The position numbers and the translations under genes are program-made. Below, piece by piece: positions 55,665 through 63,643 of a stretch of DNA of 64,000 bases. This DNA is from Tepidimicrobium xylanilyticum (GTDB lineage Bacteria; Bacillota; Clostridia; Tissierellales; Tepidimicrobiaceae), in NCBI RefSeq assembly GCF_900106765.1, contig NZ_FNNG01000009.1, positions 60,565 through 124,564 on the forward strand, in the 5' to 3' direction. Numbering within the stretch: position 1 is the first letter of the stretch; each line of letters opens with the position of its first letter. The notes beneath the pieces are model-generated. The model was not told the origin of the DNA. It made no database searches and worked only from the letters and a program-made list of their open reading frames with translations.

Positions 55665-56282
55665 ATGGAAATAAGTATTCACAATTTAAAAAAATACTAT
55701 GGGGAAAAACTAGTTTTAGACATAGAAGAATTAAAAATCAAAAGAGGAAGGATTACAGGCCTAATAGGGCCTAATGGTTCTGGCAAATCCACTTTACTAA
55801 ACATCATATCCGGCCTAGATAGGGAGTTTTTAGGCACTGTAAAATACGATGGAAAGCTTTTAGATAAGAACATCTATAAGAAGATGACCTTAGTATTCCA
55901 AAAGCCCTACCTATTCAGAAGGAAGGTATATGAAAACATAGAATATCCTCTTAAGGTGAGGGGAGTAAATAGGGATGAAAGGCGAGAAAGGGTAAAGAAC
56001 ATAATGGAAAGGTTAGAAATAGAAGGATTAAAGGACAAGAAAGGCCATCTCCTATCAGGAGGGGAATCTCAAAAGGTAAGCTTAGCTAGGGCCTTAGTAT
56101 TTAATCCGGAATTACTATTATTAGACGAACCTACATCCAACATAGACCCAGAATCGGTAAAAGTTATGGAAAGGGAAATACTAAGGTTTAATGAGGAAAC
56201 CAATGGGACGGTAATAATCGTCACCCATAATATGGAGCAATCGGAAAGGTTATGCCATGATATTATCCATTTGGAAAGGTAG
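55665..56282 (+). CDS. tupC: tungstate ABC transporter ATP-binding protein
   Basis: 205 residues, short ABC ATPase. Walker A GPNGSGKST (about 33-41), Q-loop VFQKPYLF (about 75), signature LLSGGESQK (about 122) and Walker B LLLLDEPTSN (about 143) present. The frame opens further 5-prime but ATG 55665 follows a GGGGATG site and fits the TupB end. Confidence 0.93.
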   Translation: MEISIHNLKKYYGEKLVLDIEELKIKRGRITGLIGPNGSGKSTLLNIISGLDREFLGTVKYDGKLLDKNIYKKMTLVFQKPYLFRRKVYENIEYPLKVRGVNRDERRERVKNIMERLEIEGLKDKKGHLLSGGESQKVSLARALVFNPELLLLDEPTSNIDPESVKVMEREILRFNEETNGTVIIVTHNMEQSERLCHDIIHLER

Positions 56283-56292
56283 GTCATTAAAT

Positions 56293-57519
56293 ATGGATTT
56301 TTTTGATGTAGTCTCGGTTCAAGAGGCAATAAATAGATTGATGGAAGCTTTTAAGGAGTATGAATTTAAGGCAGAAGAGGTATCCATTTTGGAAGCAACC
56401 AACAGGATTTTAGCAGAGGACATTTATTCCCATATAGATGTGCCAGAGTTTAATCGCTCTACCGTAGATGGCTATGCCATCAAATCCAAAGATAGCCAAG
56501 GGGCCAGCGAGTCGGTGCCAAGCCTCTTTAATATATTGGGAGAAGTGAGGATGGGAGAGGCTGCTGAAAAGGAAATAAAATCTGGAGAGACCATGTATGT
56601 TCCAACAGGCGGCATGATTCCCCAAGGTGCCGATGGAATGGTAATGGTGGAATATACGGAAAAGTTAGATGAAGAAAATTTAATGGTGTATAAACCCATC
56701 GCCTTTAATGAAAATATAATCTTAAAGGGAGACGATATAAGGAAGGGGGAAAGGGCCCTTAAAAGGGGAAAAAGGCTAACTCCTGAATCAATAGGAGTGT
56801 TAGCTGCTTTAGGCATATCTAGGGTTAAGGTATATAAAAAGCCTAAATTCTATATAATTTCTACGGGAGATGAGATAATAGATTTAGATGAAGAATTAGA
56901 ATTAGGTAAGATTAGGGATATTAATAGCTATACCCTTTATTCTGCCATAGTTAAACTAGGAGGAGAAATAACTGGAAAAGCAATTGTAAAGGATGATTAT
57001 GAACTATTAAGGCAACAAGTGGAAAAAGGGTTAGACATATCCGATATTGTCCTTATATCTGGAGGAAGCTCTGTAGGCGCTAGAGATTATACGGCAAGGG
57101 TAATCGATTCCTTTGAGGGCAGGGGAGTATTTGTCCATGGCATTTCCATAAAACCAGGCAAGCCTACCATTTTAGGAGAAGGTAAGGGGAAACTGATAGT
57201 AGGTCTACCAGGCCATCCCGTATCCTCTATCATAGTATTTGGAGCCATTATAGAGGAGTTTATCTATAAAAAGATGGAAGTTCATAACCACAAATTAAAA
57301 ACCAAAGCCATAATGGACTTTAACTTCCCATCATCACCAGGCCAGCAAACTTATCAAATGGTAAAATTGGAAGAAAGAGATGGCAAAACATACGCTAGCC
57401 CTAGCTTCGGAAAATCCGGCATGATAACCTTATTATCAAACTCCGACGGCTATATAATAATTAAACCCCATGAGGAAGGGATATATAAGGGAGAGGAAAG
57501 GGAAGTCTACTTGCTATAG
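56293..57519 (+). CDS. moeA: MoeA molybdopterin molybdenumtransferase (metal insertase)
   Basis: 408 residues, typical length. Inserts molybdate or tungstate into adenylated pterin. FNRSTVDGYAIKS (about 57-69), VPTGGMIPQGADGMVMVE (about 103-120), the MPT-binding fold around ISGGSSVGARDY (about 258-269) and KPGKPTILGEG (about 289-299) are the family motifs. ATG 56293 follows GGAAAGGTAGG. A second MoeA-type gene follows 84 nt downstream. Confidence 0.94.
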   Translation: MDFFDVVSVQEAINRLMEAFKEYEFKAEEVSILEATNRILAEDIYSHIDVPEFNRSTVDGYAIKSKDSQGASESVPSLFNILGEVRMGEAAEKEIKSGETMYVPTGGMIPQGADGMVMVEYTEKLDEENLMVYKPIAFNENIILKGDDIRKGERALKRGKRLTPESIGVLAALGISRVKVYKKPKFYIISTGDEIIDLDEELELGKIRDINSYTLYSAIVKLGGEITGKAIVKDDYELLRQQVEKGLDISDIVLISGGSSVGARDYTARVIDSFEGRGVFVHGISIKPGKPTILGEGKGKLIVGLPGHPVSSIIVFGAIIEEFIYKKMEVHNHKLKTKAIMDFNFPSSPGQQTYQMVKLEERDGKTYASPSFGKSGMITLLSNSDGYIIIKPHEEGIYKGEEREVYLL

Positions 57520-57603
57520 GTAACCTAGGACAATTGTGAATTTTAAATTGTGAATGGAATATGGCTGTCAATTGTTAATTGAATAAAGGTGGTGTTTATC
57601 AAG

Positions 57604-59496
57604 GTGAATAATAAGAGGAATATCTATATAGATAATATAGATGTGGATGTGGCTAAAAAAGAATACTTTGACAAATTGAATATAAAAGCCCAATGGGAGG
57701 AAATAGATGTAGTAAACTCTTTAGGCAGGGTAACTTTTGAGGCTGTATATGCCAGGCTATCCTCTCCAAATTATAATGCTGCAGCCATGGATGGAATCTT
57801 AGTTGAATCGGCTAAAACCATAGGGGCTACTGAAATAAATCCCAAAACATTGGAAGAAGGAAAGGATTTTTTATACATCAATACAGGAAATCCAGTAGTG
57901 GATCCTTATGATGCGGTAATAATGATAGAGGATGTAATCCAGTTGGGAGATGGTAAAGTACAAATACTAAAAGCTGCCCATCCTTGGCAGCATATAAGGC
58001 CTATTGGGGAGGATATAGTAGCCACCGAAATGATACTACCCTCTAAGCATAAAATAAGGCCTATCGACATAGGGGCTTTAATTTCTGGAGGTATAGAGAA
58101 GGTAAGGGTATATAAAAAACCTAAGGTAGGAATCCTTCCAACGGGCTCAGAAATAATAGAGGAAATAAAAGAGCTTGAAACTGGAAAGATAATTGACTCC
58201 AACTCAAGGGTGTTTGAGGCCTTAACAGTGGAGGCAGGAGGCCTTCCTAAAAGGTATTCTCCCATAGAGGATGACTATGAAAAGATTAAGGAGGCCGTAT
58301 TAAAAGGAGTAGAAGAAAACGATATTTTATTAATTGGAGCTGGTTCATCGGCAGGTTCCAAGGATTATACGGCCAATGTAATAGAGGAATTGGGTGAAGT
58401 AATAATTCATGGAGTTGCCTTAAAACCGGGTAAGCCCACCATTTTAGGCATAATAAATGGAAAGCCTGTAATGGGCATCCCAGGTTACCCAGTATCCGCT
58501 TATCTGGTTTTTGAAACCTTCGTCACACCTATAATATTGAAATACATTGGCCTAAAAGAGGAAAAGGATACTTTTGTAGATGCCATCATATCTAAGAAGA
58601 TAACATCTACTTTAAAGAGTAGGGAGCTTATAAGGGTTAATCTGGGCTATGTAAAGGATAAGCTAATAGCTACTCCTCTATCCAGCGGTGCAGGAGTTAC
58701 CATGAGCCTAGTAAAGGCAGATGGCATAGCCATAATACCCCAATCCTTAGAAGGGGTAGATGCAGGAGGCAGTGTAAAGGTAAAGCTACTTAAGCCATTA
58801 AATCGGATAAAGGAAACCCTAGTTTCCATTGGCAGCCACGATATGATAATGGATATTTTAGGGGATATGGTAAAGCTCTCATCAGGTCATGTAGGAAGCA
58901 TGGGGGGAATCCTAGCCATGAAAAGAGGAGAATGCCATATTGCGCCAATTCACCTTTTAGATTTGGAAACGGGAGAATATAATATCTCCTATGTGGAAAG
59001 GTATTTTCCAGGGCAGAAGATGGCCCTTATAAAGGGTGTAAAAAGGCATCAAGGCTTTATAGTAGAAAAAGGGAATCCTAAGGGGATTAAGGATTTTTCA
59101 GATTTAGTAAGGGAAGATGTAGTATATGTAAATAGGCAAAGGGGAGCAGGAACTAGGATTTTACTAGATTACCATTTGAATAAGGAAAATATCGATCCAG
59201 CCAATATAAGAGGCTACGACAGGGAGATGACAACCCATATGGCAGTAGCCACAGCGGTAAAAACTGGCTCTGCCAGTGTAGGACTAGGCATATATTCAGC
59301 AGCCAAGGCTTTGGATTTAGATTTTATCGATATAGCCTACGAAGACTACGACTTTTTGCTACCCTATGAATTACTTGAAGATGAAAGGGTTAAGGAATTT
59401 ATAAGGACTTTAAAATCCCAGGAGTTTAAAGAAAGGGTAGAAGCCTTGGGAGGATATGGATTTGAAAATATAGGTGAGATTATTATAGTTAAGTGA
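57604..59496 (+). CDS. MoeA fused to a periplasmic-binding-protein-like C-terminal domain
   Basis: 630 residues. Residues about 20-400 are MoeA (AAAMDGILVESA, VGAGSSAGSK-type IGAGSSAGSKDYTANV, KPGKPTILGIINGKPVMGIPGYP). From about 410 a PBP-like (LysR-substrate-type) domain follows, with GSHDMIMDILGD, GHVGSMGGILAMKRGECH, YVNRQRGAGTRILLDYH and DREMTTHMAVATAVKTGSASVG. Such MoeA-PBP fusions probably bind an oxyanion or the pterin intermediate and may set metal choice. GTG 57604 follows AAAGGTGG by 11 nt. Together with the preceding MoeA this gives two insertases in one operon, as in tungsten users. Confidence 0.88.
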   Translation: MNNKRNIYIDNIDVDVAKKEYFDKLNIKAQWEEIDVVNSLGRVTFEAVYARLSSPNYNAAAMDGILVESAKTIGATEINPKTLEEGKDFLYINTGNPVVDPYDAVIMIEDVIQLGDGKVQILKAAHPWQHIRPIGEDIVATEMILPSKHKIRPIDIGALISGGIEKVRVYKKPKVGILPTGSEIIEEIKELETGKIIDSNSRVFEALTVEAGGLPKRYSPIEDDYEKIKEAVLKGVEENDILLIGAGSSAGSKDYTANVIEELGEVIIHGVALKPGKPTILGIINGKPVMGIPGYPVSAYLVFETFVTPIILKYIGLKEEKDTFVDAIISKKITSTLKSRELIRVNLGYVKDKLIATPLSSGAGVTMSLVKADGIAIIPQSLEGVDAGGSVKVKLLKPLNRIKETLVSIGSHDMIMDILGDMVKLSSGHVGSMGGILAMKRGECHIAPIHLLDLETGEYNISYVERYFPGQKMALIKGVKRHQGFIVEKGNPKGIKDFSDLVREDVVYVNRQRGAGTRILLDYHLNKENIDPANIRGYDREMTTHMAVATAVKTGSASVGLGIYSAAKALDLDFIDIAYEDYDFLLPYELLEDERVKEFIRTLKSQEFKERVEALGGYGFENIGEIIIVK

Positions 59497-59501
59497 TTAT
59501 A

Positions 59502-59537
59502 AACCTCTGTTCTTAGGAATGGAGGTTCTGTTTTTAA
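59502..59537 (+). terminator. intrinsic terminator of fdh cluster
   Basis: An 11-bp stem with two G-U pairs (59502-59512, 59517-59527) and TTAG loop followed by CTGTTTTTAA; marks the end of the cofactor operon. The next promoter begins directly after. Confidence 0.8.
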
Positions 59538-59539
59538 TC

Positions 59540-59604
59540 ATTCATACCGTTTTTCTTACCATTCGTACCGTTTTTGACAAAACTTATATTAAATGTGGTA
59601 TATT
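59540..59604 (+). promoter_or_regulatory. 21-bp-phased direct-repeat promoter, copy A
   Basis: ATTCATACCGTTTTT (59540-59554) and ATTCGTACCGTTTTT (59561-59575) are in direct repeat with a 21-bp period, with TACC also at 59557. A TATATT -10 box lies at 59599-59604, 38 nt from the second repeat start, preceded by TGTGG. A second copy before 62778 has the same layout to the base. ACCGTTTTT fits the published LytTR consensus closely at 21-bp spacing; regulator identity is inferred. Confidence 0.7.
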
Positions 59605-59886
59605 CAGTATAAATAAAAAATGCATAATTATACTTTTTAAATCAGGTTCAAAAGTGTAATAATACAATTTCCTCAATTAAATATATTGCAATATATAGTC
59701 TATGCTTAATAAGAATATTTAAATAAATTGTAAAAGGCTCCCACTATTTTGTTGGCTTTTTAAACAATAATATACTATATAACAACATCAAAATATGTAT
59801 TACTCAAGTAATCAAATAAAGGTGGTGAAATAAAAATGGTGTGATAACTGCACTTTATGTTTAAAAATCAAAAGGGGTGTTATATT
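59605..59886 (+). other. long 5-prime leader of small exported-protein locus
   Basis: About 280 nt between the copy A promoter and the 60-aa gene. It has an AT-rich interior and a two-codon start-stop ATG-GTG-TGA at 59836 behind a good AAAGGTGGTGA ribosome site, possibly a leader peptide signal or chance. No riboswitch seen. Confidence 0.4.
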
Positions 59887-60069
59887 ATGCAAAATAAATT
59901 ATTTTTTATCCTGCAGTGGATTATTTTTATTGTAGTATTGTTTGCCGTTTTTACAAACTCACGGTTAGGTATGAGTGATACATTAACAGCAGTAATACTA
60001 TTTACTGGTTTAGCTTTAATTGTTTTGATAAAGATTATCGAAAAAAGAATAATGAAAGGGGGAAAATAA
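59887..60069 (+). CDS. small two-helix membrane protein
   Basis: 60 residues: two hydrophobic helices (about 5-22 and 29-49) and a basic tail KIIEKRIMKGGK. An upstream ATG at 59857 is in frame, but AAAGGGGTG lies just before ATG 59887. It resembles immunity or accessory peptides of bacteriocin loci in size and topology, but no family is recognised. It precedes the interrupted exported-protein gene by 1 nt and so is co-transcribed from copy A promoter. Confidence 0.55.
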   Translation: MQNKLFFILQWIIFIVVLFAVFTNSRLGMSDTLTAVILFTGLALIVLIKIIEKRIMKGGK

Positions 60070-60070
60070 T

Positions 60071-60799
60071 ATGATTAATAGTATAAGAGGGATATCACTT
60101 TTGTTAAGTGTATTAATGTTATTTATGTTTGCATCTCAGGTTTTGGCTTATGACGATAGTAATTTTTTATTTAAAGAAGAGAATTTGATAATAACATCAA
60201 TAATAGAATCTAAAGAATATACTAAAATTAAAATACAAAATAAAGAAGATAATAAAATAGAATTTGTAGAATCTTATTTACAAAAAGATGGCACATATAA
60301 ATATATAGTAACGACTGATGATGATACTTTTACTATTTTTAAAAAAGATGAAAATATAATGATAGAAGACAAGAATGGCAACATAATATAAACAATTAGT
60401 CTAAAAATAGTGAGTTTAGAAACATTTGACTTATATAATAACGCTTCACCTACGATGAAAGTACCATGTATCCCAGATTCTAATTGGAAAGTAGTGAGAT
60501 CAGGATATACATCAAGATCACTAGTTTATTCTGATTACGCTATGTTAATAGGTGTAATTGCAAGTATATTTGGTACACCAGCTGCTGGAGTAGCAGTGAT
60601 CGTCGCAACGTGGCTTTATAATAGGAATATGAAGGATGCTTACTATTATTTTGAAGAGCAACATAGATTTAGAGATGGAATGCTACAAAAGAGAACTTAC
60701 ACGCAGTTTTATACAAACTCTGATTATACTACCAAACTAGGTTCAGGAGAATATTCCAAAATATATGATCTATATAGGGTAGGACAAGGTTGTAAATAA
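60071..60799 (+). pseudogene. exported protein gene interrupted by an in-frame TAA
   Basis: Two open stretches in the same frame: 60071-60391 (ATG start, AAAGGGGGAAA ribosome site) encodes a signal peptide ending VLA-YDD and a beta-rich acidic domain; TAA at 60389-60391 then interrupts, where CAA (Gln) would restore the frame; the frame continues to 60799 and ends in a strongly hydrophobic Gly/Ala segment (IGVIASIFGTPAAGVAVIVATW) and a YDLYRVGQGCK tail. The GTG at 60410 that could start the second part has no ribosome site. Together about 240 residues. A one-base nonsense mutation is the simplest reading; function unknown. Confidence 0.65.
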
Positions 60800-60803
60800 A
60801 AAA

Positions 60804-60811
60804 AGCGATTC
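60804..60811. repeat. target-site duplication, left copy
   Basis: AGCGATTC here and at 62247-62254 flank the IS256-family element exactly, an 8-bp duplication of the type this family makes. Confidence 0.85.
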
Positions 60812-62246
60812 GAGACTGTAAATAATTTTGTGCTTATAAAAAACTTAGATGTCCTTTACTAGCAAGAATTAAATTTCCCTTTTTGGTGAGGGAGACTATA
60901 GCTTGAAATAGTTTCGCTATTTTGCTATAGCCTCTTTGTTATATTTAGTTATTTAAGGTGTTTTTCTATTCTACTTCAAAGAATATCATTAGCTGATTTA
61001 ATATTAGGTCCCAATTTCTATATCTTTGAGTCCATCGTTTAGTAACATTTTGGGTTGCTAAATACAATATCTTTTCCAATGCTTGATCTGATGGGAACAC
61101 TGATTTTGTCTTTGTAACCTTCCTTAATTGCCTATGGAAGCCTTCAATTATATTTGTGGTATACATTATAGTCCTAATCTCAGCTGGATACTTGAAAAAT
61201 GGTGATAGTACATCCCAATTCATTTCCCAACTTCTAAATGCATAAGGATACTTTTTACCCCACTTCTCTTTAAGTTGTGTTAGGTTGTCTAGCGCAGTCT
61301 CTTCATTAACAGCCTTATATACACTCTTAAAATCTTTAGAAAACTCCTTTAAATCTCTGTAGCTTACGTATTTAAAAGAGTTTTATGCATCGTTGAACTT
61401 CAGCATTAGGATAAGTTGCTTGTATCGCTTCTTTTAGCCCTGTTAGCCCATCTACACTAAATATTAGTACTTCTTCTACACCTCTATTTTTTAGGTCATC
61501 TAGTACTCCTAACCAAAACTTAGATGTTTCGTTTTCGCCAATCCAAATGCCAAGTACATCTTTGTATCCATCTAAATTTACACCTAAGACTACATAAGCG
61601 GGCTTATTTTTAATTTGACCATCTTCTTTAACCTTGTAATGGATAGCATCCATGAAAACAAATGGATATATTGCTTCTAAGGGCCTATTTTGCCATTCTT
61701 TTATCTGAGGTATTATACTATCAGGTATCTTACTTACCATTTCTGCAGATAATTCAATTCCATATATATCTTTAATCTGATTGTGTATATATCTGGTAGA
61801 CATGCCCCTTGAGTAAAGAGATATTACTTTCTCTTCTATTCCTGAAATATCACGCTTATTCTTTGATACCACCATTGGTTCAAATTCACCATTTCTATCC
61901 CTGGGGACTTCTATTGGTATTTCACCAAATTGAGTTTTTACTGTTTTCTCTGAATAACCATTTCTTCTATTATCGGTTTGCTTGTTTTTCTTATCTCCTT
62001 TAGCGTATCCTAATTCTATTTCCAGTTCTGCTTCTAACATCTCTTGGAGAATATCCTTAAACATATCCTTAAGATATGAATGAAGGTCTCCAGTTGTTTT
62101 TAGATTACCATCTTTGATCATATTTCTTAGAACTTCTTTTTGTAATGCTGACATAAAAGTAGCTCCTTTCTTTTTAGAATTTTATTTTGATTCTTGCCAG
62201 AAAGGAGCTAAGTTTTTCGCAAAAGCACAAATTATTTTACACTACC
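60812..62246 (-). mobile_element. IS256-family insertion sequence, 1435 bp
   Basis: Terminal inverted repeats: left end GAGACTGTAAATAATTTTGT and the complement of the right end GGTAGTGTAAAATAATTTGT match over most positions, and the match continues into a common AAAAACTTAG. An 8-bp target duplication AGCGATTC borders it on both sides. The transposase is on the minus strand and is internally deleted. It inserted 12 bp after the stop codon of the exported-protein gene. Confidence 0.92.
60966..62154 (-). pseudogene. IS256-family transposase with a 14-nt internal deletion
   Basis: N-terminal part (62154 down to 61372) has the mutator-type DDE region: VFMDAIHYKV and LIFSVDGLTGLKEAI, ending EVQRCI. 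There the expected IHQIR-like stretch is gone and translation runs into a stop. The remainder continues in another frame (C-terminal part 61223-60966, with MNWDVLSPFFKYPAEIRTIMYTTN and IIEGFHRQLRKVTK, the last carrying the catalytic Glu). The gap is consistent with about 14 nt missing. Inactive as read, unless repaired in trans by another copy. Confidence 0.9.
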
Positions 62247-62254
62247 AGCGATTC
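62247..62254. repeat. target-site duplication, right copy
   Basis: AGCGATTC, identical to 60804-60811. Confidence 0.85.
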
Positions 62255-62777
62255 AGCTTCGTCAAAACTTATTTTAAAAATATAGAAAGATAAAACGTGG
62301 TTCTTTTTCTTATGAGAACCGTGTTTTCAATAACCTCATTTATTTTAAAAGTGTTTTTTCCTATATCTTAAAAGTATAATACTGATAAATTTGTATTGGA
62401 TAGCATTTCTTTTATGTTTTAACTCATCTTTAATTGTATTTGGCATATCTGATAAACTATTTTCCCTGAATATCGTTTTGTAGGAATGAGAAATGTAAAC
62501 ATGTATATAACAAGCTAGCACCACTGTTTTAGTATATAAATTATAATGTCTGTAATAATAAATTTAAAGTTTTTGGAACAAAGGTGCTATTTTTAACTAT
62601 TCGTACCGTTTTTCCTACCATTCGTACCATTTTAAGCAAATATTAGGATAAATATGGTATATTCTTAATAAGTAGAGTTAAGCCTTATGAATAATTCATA
62701 TTTTTAGGAAATTAGTACAAAGCATAAAAATATTATCATCATATTTTAATAAACTAGCTAAAGAAGGGAGGGATATT
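62255..62777 (+). other. spacer with a terminator-like stem and copy B promoter
   Basis: Contains an imperfect AAAACGTGGTTCT / AGAACCGTGTTTT hairpin (62293-62328) that probably ended the interrupted gene before the IS landed, and a longer-range stem TAGCACC (62516-62522) / GGTGCTA (62583-62589) followed by TTTTT. Copy B promoter follows. No gene in between. Confidence 0.5.
62599..62663 (+). promoter_or_regulatory. 21-bp-phased direct-repeat promoter, copy B
   Basis: ATTCGTACCGTTTTT (62599-62613) and ATTCGTACCATTTT (62620-62633), period 21 bp, with TACC at 62616 as in copy A. TATATT at 62658-62663 lies 38 nt from the second repeat start, exactly as in copy A, in the shared ATGGTATATTC context. 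Confidence 0.7.
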
Positions 62778-63443
62778 TTGAGAAAAACAATTTTGACCCT
62801 ATTAATCTGTTTATTACTTATTCTGCCAATAGGGAAAAATATGTTTTTTGCAGAAGGAACCTACAATCCAGATGAAATCATTTATCCAACATATTCGGAC
62901 AAATCGTATAACGAAGAAAGTAGGAAAGAAATTGATAAAATTATTGAAAAGTATGGTGGAAAGATTTATGTAAAAATATATAATAATCTTGATGAATTAA
63001 ACGATTATATGAATGCTCATATGCTTGAAGACTCGGATGCGATAATTTATGATCCAGAGGTTAGCAACAAACGTATAGAATTGATTAGGGCAGATAGAAT
63101 AAATGAATTAGGAGATGAATTTCAGGCCATTTTTATTGACAAAGAAAATTATAATCCAGATGAAATTATTTATCCAACATATTCGGACAAGTCGTACAGA
63201 GAAGATACTAAAAAAAAGATTGACAAAATCATTGAAGAGTATGATGGTAAAATTTATGTAAAAACATACAATAATCTTGATGAATTTAAAGATTATATAG
63301 ATGATCATATGGTTGGAGACTCAGAAATGATAATTTATGACCCGGAACTTAGTGATAGACAGATAGAATTTCTTATGGCATACAGAATAAAAATTTCTGC
63401 AGATAAATTTCAAGCGATTTTTATTGACTATGTAGATAGTTAA
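62778..63443 (+). CDS. exported protein with two tandem repeats
   Basis: 221 residues. Signal peptide (RKTILTLLICLLLILPIGK, ending FFAEG about 29). Two repeats of about 100 residues each begin YNPDEIIYPTYSDKSY (about 31 and 125), share DKIIE-YGG/DGKIYVK-YNNLDE and IIYDPE, and end FQAIFID. Very acidic. TTG start at 62778 follows AAGGGAGGGA. It sits alone behind copy B promoter. I recognise no family; the duplication is obvious in the sequence. Confidence 0.7.
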   Translation: MRKTILTLLICLLLILPIGKNMFFAEGTYNPDEIIYPTYSDKSYNEESRKEIDKIIEKYGGKIYVKIYNNLDELNDYMNAHMLEDSDAIIYDPEVSNKRIELIRADRINELGDEFQAIFIDKENYNPDEIIYPTYSDKSYREDTKKKIDKIIEEYDGKIYVKTYNNLDEFKDYIDDHMVGDSEMIIYDPELSDRQIEFLMAYRIKISADKFQAIFIDYVDS

Positions 63444-63514
63444 AAAAGTAGGCTTTGTAAACTAAACATGAAAAAATAGCACAATGTTTTATAGAATTGC
63501 TTTAAATTACTTTC

Positions 63515-63633
63515 AATTTCGCCTTGACGATTATAAAAGTCCGCCTTGAGATTGTCAAGGGTAAAATGAACGCGCTAAAGCGCGTCCTTGACAATCTCAA
63601 GGACGTACATTTGAAAAATATTTTGGCGAAATT
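63515..63633. repeat. large nested palindrome
   Basis: Outer arms AATTTCGCC (63515-63523) / GGCGAAATT (63625-63633), middle arms CCTTGAGATTGTCAAGG (63544-63560) / its exact complement (63586-63602), and inner ACGCGCT-AA-AGCGCGT (63570-63585). It can form a cruciform or a strong RNA hairpin. It lies just beyond the transposase stop, so it may be the end of the mobile element. Confidence 0.85.
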
Positions 63634-63643
63634 AAAGCAAAAT

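Noticed and set aside
57520..57603. Repeat AATTGTGAAT at 57532 and 57546 as an operator between the two MoeA genes
   Set aside because: Only a short direct repeat in AT-rich DNA with no symmetry or second example in the operon; could be a degenerate filler repeat.
59836..59844. Two-codon ORF ATG-GTG-TGA behind a ribosome site as a regulatory leader peptide
   Set aside because: Too short to judge, no pausing codons or attenuator stem follow it; noted in the leader entry only.
63544..63602. Inverted repeats as a possible CRISPR or attC site
   Set aside because: Only one copy of each arm exists and there is no spacer-repeat periodicity or integron gene; it is a single nested palindrome.
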